Below, in pieces: positions 53,244 through 62,718 of a DNA stretch of 64,000 nt. Within the stretch, counting starts at the first letter, position 1. The number at the start of each line of letters is the position of its first letter. The translations under genes were made by a program, and so were the position numbers. Source of the DNA: an uncultured Candidatus Melainabacteria bacterium (GTDB lineage: Bacteria > Cyanobacteriota > Vampirovibrionia > Gastranaerophilales > Gastranaerophilaceae); assembly GCA_934754505.1 (NCBI GenBank), contig CAKVIE010000001.1:62001-126000 (forward strand), written 5' to 3'. The notes below the pieces were generated by a model. That model was not told the origin of the DNA, ran no database searches, and worked only from the letters and a program-made list of their open reading frames with translations.

Positions 53244-54563
53244 CTATTTTGACAAAATCATTGTGAAATCACTGTTTGCACAATATAAACGGGTCGGGTC
53301 ATAAATAAATTGATAATCATCAACCTGCGGTACAGTGTGTTTCAAGCGATTTACAAATTCAGTTGTTATAAGATTTGTATGACCGATGATTTGCGGGTGA
53401 GGAAGTCGTTTTTGTTTTATCGTATTGACTGTATAACCTGCTTCTTCAAGCGTAGCTTTGATTTTCAATGCTTCATCTTCGTTGTTCGGAGTATAAATAA
53501 TTCCTGCAACAGGTAATGTATCGCTGTCCGCTGCGGTTTTTTTGTGATAAATCATTCTGTTGATGACTTCTCTGCATTTATCAGGGTCTAGAATCCAGTA
53601 GCTGATGTAGCCTTTTTTGTTCGGTGCTCCGGGAAGTGTTGCCATTTCAACTTTTGACATATCAATTCCGGTTGCGTAAGCTGCATATTGTGACATCTGA
53701 TAAAGGCTTAAATCGCTTTTTACATAAGTGTCTGCGACTTTTAATGCTTCGGGAATTTTGGGAATTACTTCGGGGTCTTTAATTCTTTGTGCCAAAGCTC
53801 TTAAAAACCACTGTTGTCGAGAAGTTCTTCCGATATCGCCCAACGCATCTTTTCTGAATCTTAAAAAGCCTTCGGCATCTTTTCCGCTCAAAACGTGCGT
53901 ACCTTTTGACAAATCAACGAATAATTTGCCCGAATAGTCTTTGTATCTCATATCTTTTTCAACATAAACAGGCACACCGCCTATCGCATCAATAAATTTC
54001 ACAACGCCTTCCGTATTGAATACGATGTAATTATTGATTTTGAAGCCGAAAGTTTCTTCAATAGTGTCTTTTACAAGGTCAATTCCGCCAAATGCGTGTG
54101 CAGCATTGATTTTATTTATACCTTTGTTGTGAGCTAAATAAACTTTACTGTCACGAGGAATTGATATAATATTTACGCCTTTGGTTTTTGGATTAATGTT
54201 TAAAACCAAAATTGTATCGGAACGTGTGTTTTCAAACGAGTCTGCATTTTCTCCGTTTGAGTCAACACCCAATATCAAAACATTTTGACGGCGATTGAAA
54301 ATATTATCGCCAAAATGTTGCTTTTCTAATTTTACAAGACTGTTCTTTTTGCAAAAATCAAATAATTTTGCGGAATTTACTCCCGAAAAATATGAGTATG
54401 CATACATTGCTCCAACTGCTAATGCTATTAAAATTACAATTACGGAGATTATTTTCCATAAACTGCTTTTGTTCTTTTCGTCTTGTTCTAAAAACTTTGA
54501 AAAGCTTTTATTATATTCGTTTTCGTTATTTTCTTCTTCCTGTGTATTAATATTTTCAGACAT
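53244..54563 (-). CDS. LytR-CpsA-Psr (LCP) family glycopolymer transferase
   Basis: The product is 439 aa. A short acidic cytoplasmic N-terminus, one membrane segment (about 38-60), an LCP domain and a C-terminal LytR_C-like domain. LCP motifs are LILGVDSNG, NTRSDTILVLNINP, IISIPRDSKVYL, KINAAHAFGG and FLRFRKDALGDIGRTSRQQ, with the conserved Arg and Asp residues. LCP enzymes attach glycans from undecaprenyl carriers to cell-wall polymers; cyanobacterial homologues are also common. The second ATG (54563) fits the AAAGAAAG site better than the first (54569), but the choice is uncertain. Confidence 0.92.
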   Translation of the reverse strand: MSENINTQEEENNENEYNKSFSKFLEQDEKNKSSLWKIISVIVILIALAVGAMYAYSYFSGVNSAKLFDFCKKNSLVKLEKQHFGDNIFNRRQNVLILGVDSNGENADSFENTRSDTILVLNINPKTKGVNIISIPRDSKVYLAHNKGINKINAAHAFGGIDLVKDTIEETFGFKINNYIVFNTEGVVKFIDAIGGVPVYVEKDMRYKDYSGKLFVDLSKGTHVLSGKDAEGFLRFRKDALGDIGRTSRQQWFLRALAQRIKDPEVIPKIPEALKVADTYVKSDLSLYQMSQYAAYATGIDMSKVEMATLPGAPNKKGYISYWILDPDKCREVINRMIYHKKTAADSDTLPVAGIIYTPNNEDEALKIKATLEEAGYTVNTIKQKRLPHPQIIGHTNLITTEFVNRLKHTVPQVDDYQFIYDPTRLYCANSDFTMILSK

Positions 54564-54664
54564 AGTCATTCTTTCTTTAAAAAATATACGGTTATTTTAC
54601 ATCAAAAAATTTTTTAATGAAATACCGATTTGAAACTATTATATGTTTGTGTTTTGATTTTAAT

Positions 54665-55897
54665 ATGAAACAGAGTACAAAAGATATAATTCAAACAGCT
54701 GAAAAAAAAGTTGAAAGTCAATTTAAACAAATTGACGAGATAAAAGAATACAATCAAGAAAAGGTTCTTGACGCTTTTATAAAAAATAAAGTCGGTATGC
54801 AGCATTTCTATTCCGTGTCGGGATACGGGCATGATGATATGGGGCGTGAAACACTTGATAATGTTTTTGCAGATGCTTTACACGCAGAAAAAGCTATGGC
54901 TCGTCCGCATTTCGTTTCGGGAACACATACTCTTTCGTGCTGCCTTTTCGGGTGTTTAAGACACGGAGATAAACTTTTATCTGCCGCAGGTTCGCCTTAT
55001 GACACAATGGAAGAAGTTATCGGAAAACGAGGAAATTTTAGACATTCTCTTATGGGACACGGTGTTCAATATGATGAAGTTCCTCTAATTAATGACCCCG
55101 GAGAAATTGATTTTGATGAGCTTTCAAGAAAAGTTGATGCTTCGACTACAATGGTCTTAATTCAACGCTCACGTGGTTATTCGCTTCGAAAATCTTTGAC
55201 AATCGATACAATAAAAGAAATTGTAAAAACAGTTAAGGCGAAAAATCCCGATTGTATCTGTTTTGTTGATAATTGTTACGGTGAATTTACGGAAAAAGAA
55301 GAACCGACTGATGTCGGGGCTGATTTGATTGCAGGTTCGCTTATTAAAAATGCAGGCGGCGGTATTGTCGAAGCAGGCGGCTATGTTGCAGGAAAAGACG
55401 AACTTGTTGAATCTGTTGCTGCAAGCCTTACCGCTCCCGGAATCTGCCGTGAAGGCGGCGCAATGTTCAATCAAACAAGATTGATGTTTCAAGGTTTGTT
55501 TATGGCTCCGTCGGTTGTTTCGGAATCTGTTAAAGGTGCAGTTTTGGCATCTCAAGTTTTTGAAGATATCGGATTTATTTCTACTCCGAAACCTCACGAG
55601 AAAAGAACGGATATCATCCAGACGATTAAGTTCGGAAAAAAAGAACCGCTTTTGGAATTTTGCAAGACTATTCAAGAATGTTCACCTGTTGAATCATATC
55701 TTACACCTGTTCCTGACACAGTTCCCGGGTATGATGTCGATTTGATTATGGCAGGCGGAACTTTTGTTGAAGGTTCGACAATAGAACTTTCTGCTGACGG
55801 TCCTGTCAGACCTCCTTATGCCGCTTATATGCAGGGCGGTTTGAATTATGCTCACGTTAAAATCGCTCTTGCCAGAACGGTTGATAAACTGGTATAA
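54665..55897 (+). CDS. YnbB-like PLP enzyme (methionine gamma-lyase family, 'aluminium resistance' protein)
   Basis: The product is 410 aa from the chosen start. Fold-type I PLP protein of the family annotated as aluminium-resistance/methionine gamma-lyase-related (COG4100). Visible segments are YGHDDMGRETLDNVFADALHAEKAMARPHFVSGTHT, ICFVDNCYGEF and the PLP lysine in ADLIAGSLIKNAGGGIVEAGGY. The reaction is unproven for most members. The in-frame ATG at 54617 lies in the promoter region and would add hydrophobic residues without homology, so 54665 is preferred. It is 40 bases upstream of the metal-efflux operon and may be read with it. Confidence 0.88.
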   Translation: MKQSTKDIIQTAEKKVESQFKQIDEIKEYNQEKVLDAFIKNKVGMQHFYSVSGYGHDDMGRETLDNVFADALHAEKAMARPHFVSGTHTLSCCLFGCLRHGDKLLSAAGSPYDTMEEVIGKRGNFRHSLMGHGVQYDEVPLINDPGEIDFDELSRKVDASTTMVLIQRSRGYSLRKSLTIDTIKEIVKTVKAKNPDCICFVDNCYGEFTEKEEPTDVGADLIAGSLIKNAGGGIVEAGGYVAGKDELVESVAASLTAPGICREGGAMFNQTRLMFQGLFMAPSVVSESVKGAVLASQVFEDIGFISTPKPHEKRTDIIQTIKFGKKEPLLEFCKTIQECSPVESYLTPVPDTVPGYDVDLIMAGGTFVEGSTIELSADGPVRPPYAAYMQGGLNYAHVKIALARTVDKLV

Positions 55898-55937
55898 TTC
55901 TAATATCTCATTTGTATTAATAACACACGGTCATAGT

Positions 55938-57197
55938 ATGAAAAAGAAAATTTTTATATTTCTGTTTTTGCTGTTTATCAGTTTTCAACAAGTAAACGCA
56001 AATACAATAAACATTGATGATACAGTTGCTTTGGGTATTCAAAATAATCCCAAAATTCAAGCTGTCATGATGCAGACAGGCTTAAGCGATGCCGATATTA
56101 AAGAAGCGGGCATGAGATTTAATCCGAAGTTGTATCTTGATGCGACTTTCGGTGAAAATTCATATAAAGGCGGTTTTGAACAAACATTTGAATTAGGCGG
56201 CAAAAGAGTCAAAAGAGTTGCAGTTGCTAAAGCCCAAAAAGAAGTTCTTATGCAGGAAATAGCAACTGAAATAATAAATTTAAGACGAGATATAAGACTT
56301 GCATATATAAAACTTTTTGCGGCAAAAGAACGTTTGAAAAATGCCAATGAAATTTGTGATTTAACGAAAAAACTTACGGATATTGCAAAGAAAAAAGAGT
56401 ATGCAGGTCAAATTGCTATGCTTGATGTACTGCAATCTGAAATTGTCAATTTGAAAGCAAAAAGTGATATTCAAACAGCACAGGCAGATGTTATAAAAGC
56501 TTTTAATGAATTAAATAATTTAACAGGCTGCAAACTTGATTCTGCTGATGATTTGGCTAATCCTGAAATTAAAAATGTTATTTCCGAGGATTTGCTTGCG
56601 GACAATGACGTTGAAAATATTATTTCAGCTCTTTCCGAGCAAGCTTTTCAAACTCGTCCCGAATTGAAAAGGCTTCAAAGAAGTCTTGAACAGACACAAA
56701 GGCTTGAAAAACTTGCAAAATCGGAATTTGTGCCGAATTTGACTATTGCAGCAGGACCTGATTTTGAAATAAAAAGAGATGAAAGACCAAGAAAGACTGA
56801 TTTTGGGGCATTTACGACAATAACAATGGATATACCGATTTTCAATCACGGTCAGGCAGGTGTTATGAGGGCGAAAGCTCAAAGAACTGTTTATGAAAAA
56901 CAGCTTAATGACACGAAAAATCAGATTTTACTTGAATTGAAAAATTGTTATGCGGATTTTGTGCAGACAGAAAAATCTTTAAAAATTTATCAAACAGAAC
57001 TTTTGCCTAAATCAAAAGATGTTTTGGCAAAATCAGAATACAGTTTTAAAGAAGGAAAAAGTGATATTTTGATGTCTTTAAATGCTCAAGAAGCATATAT
57101 CAGAATAAAAACAGATTACATTAATACCCTTGAGAATTATTATAATTCTCTCGGAAATCTTGAAAGAGCCGTTGGAGTGAATAATGAAAACTTATAA
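55938..57197 (+). CDS. TolC-like outer-membrane efflux channel (CzcC type)
   Basis: 419 aa. A signal peptide (MKKKIFIFLFLLFISFQQVNA) is followed by two repeats of the outer-membrane efflux protein fold, with long coiled-coil helices (for example LRRDIRLAYIKLFAAKERLKNANEI). The outer-membrane partner of the RND pump encoded downstream. The start at 55938 is chosen because the signal peptide begins there. The frame is open further left through the end of the previous gene. It overlaps the adaptor gene by 14 bases. Confidence 0.9.
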   Translation: MKKKIFIFLFLLFISFQQVNANTINIDDTVALGIQNNPKIQAVMMQTGLSDADIKEAGMRFNPKLYLDATFGENSYKGGFEQTFELGGKRVKRVAVAKAQKEVLMQEIATEIINLRRDIRLAYIKLFAAKERLKNANEICDLTKKLTDIAKKKEYAGQIAMLDVLQSEIVNLKAKSDIQTAQADVIKAFNELNNLTGCKLDSADDLANPEIKNVISEDLLADNDVENIISALSEQAFQTRPELKRLQRSLEQTQRLEKLAKSEFVPNLTIAAGPDFEIKRDERPRKTDFGAFTTITMDIPIFNHGQAGVMRAKAQRTVYEKQLNDTKNQILLELKNCYADFVQTEKSLKIYQTELLPKSKDVLAKSEYSFKEGKSDILMSLNAQEAYIRIKTDYINTLENYYNSLGNLERAVGVNNENL

Positions 57198-58398
57198 TAA
57201 AATCATAACTTTAGTTTTGTTGTTAATATTGAGCGTGCCGATTTTCAGTGCTTGCGGCAGCAAAGTTGATAACGAAGAAGAAAAAAATCCCGATGTTGTT
57301 GAATTGTCGGAAGATGTTATAAAAGATAACAATATTTCAACCGTAATTGTTGATGAAATGCCTGTTACCTCAAGTATTACGACAACAGGTGAAATAAAAA
57401 GGGACGAAGACAAATTTTATACAATAAATTCAATGGTTCAAGGCAGAATTATTTCGGCTCCCGTTAAATTAGGCGATTATATCAAAGCAGGACAAGTGGT
57501 TGCATATATTCAAAATCCCGAAATTGCGAGAATAAATGCTCAAACAACAAGTGCTTTGCACGAAAATCGTATTGGTATTCATCAGGCAAAAACAAGATAT
57601 AATCTTGCAAAGACTAATTATGAACGTGAAAAACGTTTGTATGCCGAAGGTATAAGCCCGAAAAAAGATTTAATTCAGGCGGAAAGCGACTTATTGCTTG
57701 CAAAAGACGAGTTGGCAAATTATAGAGAACGAGATACGCACATTCGTCAGGAAGCAACTGCCGTTATGACATCTTACGGTGTAATTCCTGATTTTAATTC
57801 AGAAAATATTAAGTCGGCAAGCCCTTTAACTGCAATGAAATCCGGTATTGTAACCGCAAAAAACGTAACCCTCGGCTCTATCGTTACTCCCGACCAAATT
57901 TTGTATGAAGTAACTGATATGAACAGTTTGTGGCTTGATATAATTTTGTATTCTCAAGATATTGCTGAAGTTCAAAAAGGTCAAACGATAGAATTTACTC
58001 CCGACAGCTATAAAAATAAAGTCTTTACGGGAAAAATTGACTATCTGCAGCCTGTCAGCAATTCAAATACTCAAACCTTTACGGCAAGAGCTTTTATCGA
58101 CAATAAAGACAGACTTTTGCAGCCCGGTATGTATGGTGCTGTTAAGATTTTGAGTGATAAAAAAGAATATAAACCTTTTCTTCCCGATGAAGCAATCCAA
58201 AAATACGGAAAAGAAACATTTGTCTTTATCGATGCAGGTGACGGAAAATTTGTTAAACGAGTTGTTGAACTCGGTGAAAAAGCCGATAACGGTTATTATG
58301 CCGAAAACGGAATTTCTAAAGGCGATAAAATCGTCACAACAGGCAGTTTTATGCTTAAATCCGAAATGTTGAAAAGTGAATTCGCCGAAGAAGATTAG
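57184..58398 (+). CDS. RND efflux periplasmic adaptor lipoprotein (CzcB type)
   Basis: 404 aa. Lipoprotein signal: hydrophobic segment then SACGS, with the cysteine at about residue 24. The membrane-fusion core is visible: barrel-sandwich half (GRIISAPVKLGDYIKAGQVVAYIQ), helical hairpin (RYNLAKTNYEREKRLYAEGISPKKDLIQAES), second lipoyl half (MKSGIVTAKNVTLGSIVTPDQILYEV) and beta-barrel. It bridges the inner-membrane pump and the outer channel. No His-rich metal-binding N-terminus is present. It sits eight bases before the pump gene. Confidence 0.92.
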   Translation: MKTYNKIITLVLLLILSVPIFSACGSKVDNEEEKNPDVVELSEDVIKDNNISTVIVDEMPVTSSITTTGEIKRDEDKFYTINSMVQGRIISAPVKLGDYIKAGQVVAYIQNPEIARINAQTTSALHENRIGIHQAKTRYNLAKTNYEREKRLYAEGISPKKDLIQAESDLLLAKDELANYRERDTHIRQEATAVMTSYGVIPDFNSENIKSASPLTAMKSGIVTAKNVTLGSIVTPDQILYEVTDMNSLWLDIILYSQDIAEVQKGQTIEFTPDSYKNKVFTGKIDYLQPVSNSNTQTFTARAFIDNKDRLLQPGMYGAVKILSDKKEYKPFLPDEAIQKYGKETFVFIDAGDGKFVKRVVELGEKADNGYYAENGISKGDKIVTTGSFMLKSEMLKSEFAEED

Positions 58399-58406
58399 AG
58401 GTTTCA

Positions 58407-61400
58407 ATGGAAAATTTTATAACCAAAATAATCAAACATAAAATATTTGTATGTGCGTTTTTTGCCATAATCTTTATTTTGGGAATAGTTTCATTCAAAA
58501 AATTACCGATAGACGCTTTTCCTGATTTGACAAATAATCAGGTGCAGATTTTGACCGATACTAACGGTATGTCGCCGACTGAATCCGAACAGCTCGTAAC
58601 AATGCCTATTGAATCAATTATGAACGGTATTCCCGACGTCGTACAAATCCGCTCACTTTCAAAAGTCGGATTGTCGCTTGTAACTATCGTTTTCAAAGAC
58701 GATACCGACATATACTTCGCAAGACAACAGGTCAATGAAAGACTTCAATCTGCAATCGGCAAACTTCCTCAAGGCGTTACTCCCGAAATGGGTCCTATTA
58801 CAACGGGCATGGGTGAGATTTATCAGTATGCTATTGAGGGAAAAGGATATTCTTCTGATGAACTTAAAATTTTGCACGATTGGGATATAAAATACCAAAT
58901 GAGAACGGTTTCGGGGGTAAACGAGGTTAATACTTGGGGCGGTCAAACTCGTGAATATCAAGTAATTATTAATCCTGAAAGACTTGTTGCTTATAATTTG
59001 AGTTTAAAACAGGTCTTTGATGCAATAAATCGAAATAATGCTAATTTCAGCGGCGGAATTATTGAGCATTCCTCTGAACAGTATATCGTTTCAGGTTCGG
59101 GTTTGATTAGAAGTCTTGAAGATATAAAAAATATTGTTGTGACTTATTCAAACGGTGTTCCTGTTTATATAAAAAACATTGCTCGTGTTGAATATGGACC
59201 TATGCTTCGTCAAGGTGCGGCAACAAAAGACGGTCAAGGCGAAGTCGTAACGGGTATTGTTATGATGTTAAAAGGCGAAAACAGCCGTGAAGTCATTAAA
59301 AGAGTTAAGGCTAAAATTGAAGAAATTAAGCCGTCTTTGCCTGAAGGTGTTAAGATTAAACCGTTTTATGACCAAACGGATTTGATTGAACAAACTATTA
59401 AAACCGTTGAAACAAACCTCGTAGAGGGCGGATTGCTCGTAATTGCAGTTTTACTTTTTATGCTTGGAAACATACGAGCTGCGTTGATTGTTGCTTTGAC
59501 AATTCCGATTTCGTTAATGTTTTCGTTTATCGGAATGAAAGCTCTTGGAATTAGTGCAAATATTATGAGTTTAGGGGCTATTGACTTCGGTATGATTGTT
59601 GACGGTTCGATTGTTATGACCGAAAATATTATGCACAGATTAAGGGATAATAACGGTAAAATCTCTAATTCCGAAGTTATGCAAATCGCTGTTAAGGAAA
59701 TGATTAGACCGATATTTTTCGGGGTTTTGATAATTACCGTGGTTTATATGCCTATACTTTCGCTTGAGGGTATGGAATACAAAATGTTTTCACCAATGGT
59801 ATTCACGGTATGCTTTGCACTGCTTGGGTCTTTGCTTACCGCTTTGACCTTAACTCCCGTTTTGTGCAGTATTTTTCTTAAAAAAGCTGCAGCTTCAAAT
59901 GAGTGTAAATTTGTTTCCGAAATTAGAAAACCGTATCATTCTCTGCTTGAAAAAGCTATGAAAAATCGTGTCAAAACGATTATGATAACCGTAACACTAT
60001 TCGTGTTATGTGTATTCTCTCTTGCATTTAAAGGCAGTGAATTTATTCCGCAATTTGATGAGGGCTGTTTTGCAATCGGTGTCACAAATATGCCTAATAT
60101 CTCTTTAACGGAAGCTATCAAGGTGAATACAGCCGTTGAAAAGACTCTGAAAGATAATATTCCCGAAGTTAAAACAGTCGTTTCTAAAACAGGCCGCCCC
60201 GATTTGGCAACTGACCCTATGGGTGTGTATGAAACAGATGTCTTTGTTAAACTTGTGCCGAAAAATAAATGGCGTTCGGGCATGAATAAAGACAAATTAG
60301 AAGAAGAAATGAGCAATATTTTGCAGGCTAAAGTTCCGGGGGTGAATTTCAGTTTTACCCAGCCTATTGAAATGAGAATTAATGAGCTTGTATCGGGCGT
60401 TAAGGCTGATATTGCGGTTAAAATTTTCGGTGAAGATTTGGATATTTTGAGCAAAAAAGCCGAAGAAGTCGAAAAAGTTTTAGGTTCCGTAAAAGGTGCT
60501 TCTGATATCCAAGTCGAGCAGCTTTCGGGGTCTAACCAGTTGACAATTGTTCCTGATAGAGAAAAATGTGCAAGATACGGTATTGATATAGAAGATATTA
60601 AAAACCTTGTTACCACATCGATTATGGGAGAACCTGTTTCAGAGATTTTGGACGGTAAAAGACGTTTTTCTCTGCGTGTGAAGTTTGATTCAAACGGTGT
60701 TTTGCAAGATGTATATTATATGAAAAAACTCTTGATAGACACTGATGACGGCAGAAAAGTTCCGCTTGGGCAAATTGCGGAAATCAGCGTTGTTGACGGT
60801 ACAGAGGCTGTTAATCGTGAATTTGGCGAAAGAAGAATTATTATCCAATGCAATGTCCGAGGCAGAGATATAGGTTCTTTTGTTAAAGAGGCTGAAAAAT
60901 CAATAAAAGAAAAAGTTTCACTCCCGTCAGGATACTATATTCAATGGGGTGGTCAATTTGAAAATCAACAAAGAGCAATGGCTAAATTTGCCGTAGTTGT
61001 GCCTGTTTCGATTTTGATAATTTTTATATTACTGACAATGACGTTTTCATCGGTAAGAGATGCATTGCTTGTAATGCTTAATGTTCCGTTTGCGGCTGTC
61101 GGCGGTATTTCTGCACTTTGGGTCAGAGGAATGTATTTGAGTGTTCCTGCGATAATCGGCTTTATTGCTTTGTTCGGTGTTGCAATTTTGAATGCACTTG
61201 TTTTGATATCGACATTCAACAAACTTCGTCAAAGCGGAATGAGAATGAAAGAAACCATTTTCGAGGGAACAAATTCAAGATTGCGTCCTGTTTTGATGAC
61301 TGCATTTGTTGCAACGTTAGGTTTTATGCCGATGGCACTTTCGACTGGTTCGGGAGCAGAAGTTCAAAAACCGCTTGCAACCGTAATTATTGGTGGGTTG

Positions 61401-61520
61401 ATAACTTCAACACTTTTAACACTAATAGTGTTACCCGTTCTGTATAGTATGTTTGCGGACGATAAGATAAAAATTTCAAAATTATTTAGAAGAATATTTA
61501 AGATAATAAATCGGAAGTAA
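58407..61520 (+). CDS. Heavy-metal RND efflux pump (CzcA type)
   Basis: 1037 aa with about 12 membrane helices and two large periplasmic loops. It exports metal ions by proton antiport. The N-terminal LPIDAFPDLTNNQVQILT and the helix 4 motif AIDFGMIVDGSIVMTEN belong to the CzcA group. The DFG...D pattern points to divalent cations such as Zn, Co, Cd or Ni rather than the Cu/Ag pattern of CusA, but ion specificity is an inference. GLITSTLLTLIVLPVLY closes the last helix. Two palindrome copies lie in the gene (59993 and 61418). The operon is C-B-A ordered. Confidence 0.94.
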   Translation: MENFITKIIKHKIFVCAFFAIIFILGIVSFKKLPIDAFPDLTNNQVQILTDTNGMSPTESEQLVTMPIESIMNGIPDVVQIRSLSKVGLSLVTIVFKDDTDIYFARQQVNERLQSAIGKLPQGVTPEMGPITTGMGEIYQYAIEGKGYSSDELKILHDWDIKYQMRTVSGVNEVNTWGGQTREYQVIINPERLVAYNLSLKQVFDAINRNNANFSGGIIEHSSEQYIVSGSGLIRSLEDIKNIVVTYSNGVPVYIKNIARVEYGPMLRQGAATKDGQGEVVTGIVMMLKGENSREVIKRVKAKIEEIKPSLPEGVKIKPFYDQTDLIEQTIKTVETNLVEGGLLVIAVLLFMLGNIRAALIVALTIPISLMFSFIGMKALGISANIMSLGAIDFGMIVDGSIVMTENIMHRLRDNNGKISNSEVMQIAVKEMIRPIFFGVLIITVVYMPILSLEGMEYKMFSPMVFTVCFALLGSLLTALTLTPVLCSIFLKKAAASNECKFVSEIRKPYHSLLEKAMKNRVKTIMITVTLFVLCVFSLAFKGSEFIPQFDEGCFAIGVTNMPNISLTEAIKVNTAVEKTLKDNIPEVKTVVSKTGRPDLATDPMGVYETDVFVKLVPKNKWRSGMNKDKLEEEMSNILQAKVPGVNFSFTQPIEMRINELVSGVKADIAVKIFGEDLDILSKKAEEVEKVLGSVKGASDIQVEQLSGSNQLTIVPDREKCARYGIDIEDIKNLVTTSIMGEPVSEILDGKRRFSLRVKFDSNGVLQDVYYMKKLLIDTDDGRKVPLGQIAEISVVDGTEAVNREFGERRIIIQCNVRGRDIGSFVKEAEKSIKEKVSLPSGYYIQWGGQFENQQRAMAKFAVVVPVSILIIFILLTMTFSSVRDALLVMLNVPFAAVGGISALWVRGMYLSVPAIIGFIALFGVAILNALVLISTFNKLRQSGMRMKETIFEGTNSRLRPVLMTAFVATLGFMPMALSTGSGAEVQKPLATVIIGGLITSTLLTLIVLPVLYSMFADDKIKISKLFRRIFKIINRK
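59993..60007. repeat. 15-bp palindrome, copy 3, one mismatch
   Basis: AACACTATTCGTGTT, differing from the consensus at one base. It lies in the RND pump gene and is read ACA CTA TTC GTG. Confidence 0.7.
61418..61432. repeat. 15-bp palindrome, copy 4 (AACACTAATAGTGTT)
   Basis: A perfect copy inside the RND pump gene, read ACA CTA ATA GTG, in the last transmembrane helix. Confidence 0.85.
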
Positions 61521-61521
61521 A

Positions 61522-62448
61522 ATGAAAAGAAAAATTATATATTCTATAGTAAATATTTTTATACTCTTGTTTTTTATAGAGTTTTTTGCTTATAATTTAT
61601 TGGTAAATAAATACAAAGGGTTTATTGAACAAAATAAACAATTTGAAGATATTTTAAGTCCTAATTTTCGTTATTCTAAAGTTACCATCAATAGCCATGA
61701 TTATCGACAGTATTATTTTCGTCCTGTTGAATATAGAAACAAATCAAAATCTCCGATTTTACTTTTTGGTTGTTCTTTTGTTGAAGGTTTGGGGTTACAG
61801 GATAATCAGATTTTTTCTTATAAGTTAGCCGATTATACAGATAGAACCGTTTTTAATTTCGGTAAATGTGGAACAGGTATTCAATTTTTTTATTCTTTAT
61901 TATCTGATGATTCTTTTATTAATTTTCTTCCTAAAAATACAGAGTATGTGATTTATACATTTATTCCCGACCACTTGCCTCGTTTATATCGATATCGTCC
62001 TTTTGTTTTCGAACCAAAATACATCAATCGATATTTAATAAAAAACAATAAATTAACGGAAGATAAATTGCATTTTTTATTTCTTCATTCAACATTTACT
62101 TCGGCAGTTATCGAAGAATATGTTTCTAATGAAAGATTTAAAAATAAAGAAAAAACAGATGAGTTATTTTTAAAACTTTTTGTTGAATCTGATAAGATAA
62201 TAAAAAGAAAACTTCCAAAAGCTAAATTTGTTATTTTGTGTTATTCAAATACCTCGTGGGATTTTCCCATAAAATCTGAACTTGAACTTTTAAGGAAAAC
62301 AATACCTGATGTTACTATTATAGATCTTAATGATTTTTTCCCGGAATTGTATAATAGTAGTGAATATTGTATTTCTGATGGCTTTCACCCTAACGAAAAA
62401 GCATGGGATTTAATAGTTCCTTTTATTTCTGAAAAATTACAACTTTAA
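61522..62448 (+). CDS. Membrane-anchored SGNH/GDSL-like protein
   Basis: 308 aa. One N-terminal membrane segment (residues 7-27). The SGNH block I motif is present as LFGCSFVEGLG, and the block V motif with the catalytic Asp-His is SDGFHPNEKAWDLI. The middle is tyrosine- and lysine-rich (EYVIYTFIPDHLPRLYRYRP). Family members are esterases or acyl (often O-acetyl) hydrolases acting on envelope glycans. The ATG follows the pump stop directly (1 base apart), so it is probably in the same operon, which is an unexpected partner for a metal pump. Its AT content is higher than that of its neighbours. Confidence 0.75.
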   Translation: MKRKIIYSIVNIFILLFFIEFFAYNLLVNKYKGFIEQNKQFEDILSPNFRYSKVTINSHDYRQYYFRPVEYRNKSKSPILLFGCSFVEGLGLQDNQIFSYKLADYTDRTVFNFGKCGTGIQFFYSLLSDDSFINFLPKNTEYVIYTFIPDHLPRLYRYRPFVFEPKYINRYLIKNNKLTEDKLHFLFLHSTFTSAVIEEYVSNERFKNKEKTDELFLKLFVESDKIIKRKLPKAKFVILCYSNTSWDFPIKSELELLRKTIPDVTIIDLNDFFPELYNSSEYCISDGFHPNEKAWDLIVPFISEKLQL

Positions 62449-62479
62449 TTCTTACATTTCGTTTGCTATGTTATCAGAT

Positions 62480-62494
62480 AACACTAATAGTGTT
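62480..62494. repeat. 15-bp palindrome, copy 5, core of a 25-bp hairpin
   Basis: AACACTAATAGTGTT, extended to perfect 12-base arms CAGATAACACTA and TAGTGTTATCTG around a central A (62475-62499). It lies 32 bases after the SGNH gene stop and may act as its terminator, but no long T-run follows. Confidence 0.85.
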
Positions 62495-62706
62495 ATCTGC
62501 TTTATAATACGTTTTAACCATAAGTGTATTTGTTATTTATATTTGTAGCCGTTTTTTTTATAAATATTTTGTTTGATAACAGTTAGCAAGTTAAATGTTT
62601 TTTAATCTAAAGTTCTTTTGAGTTTTGTTCCTGTTGTGTTTAATTTTTTTAGGGATTTAGATAAAAGTCAAAGGTTCGTTTAAGTTTTTGTGAAAATTTT
62701 TTGTAA

Positions 62707-62712
62707 TATAAT
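62707..62712 (+). promoter_or_regulatory. -10 box immediately before mfd
   Basis: A perfect TATAAT ends six bases before the mfd ATG, so transcription would start at or near the start codon. No Shine-Dalgarno is present. A well-placed -35 is not obvious. Confidence 0.35.
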
Positions 62713-62718
62713 ATTTAT

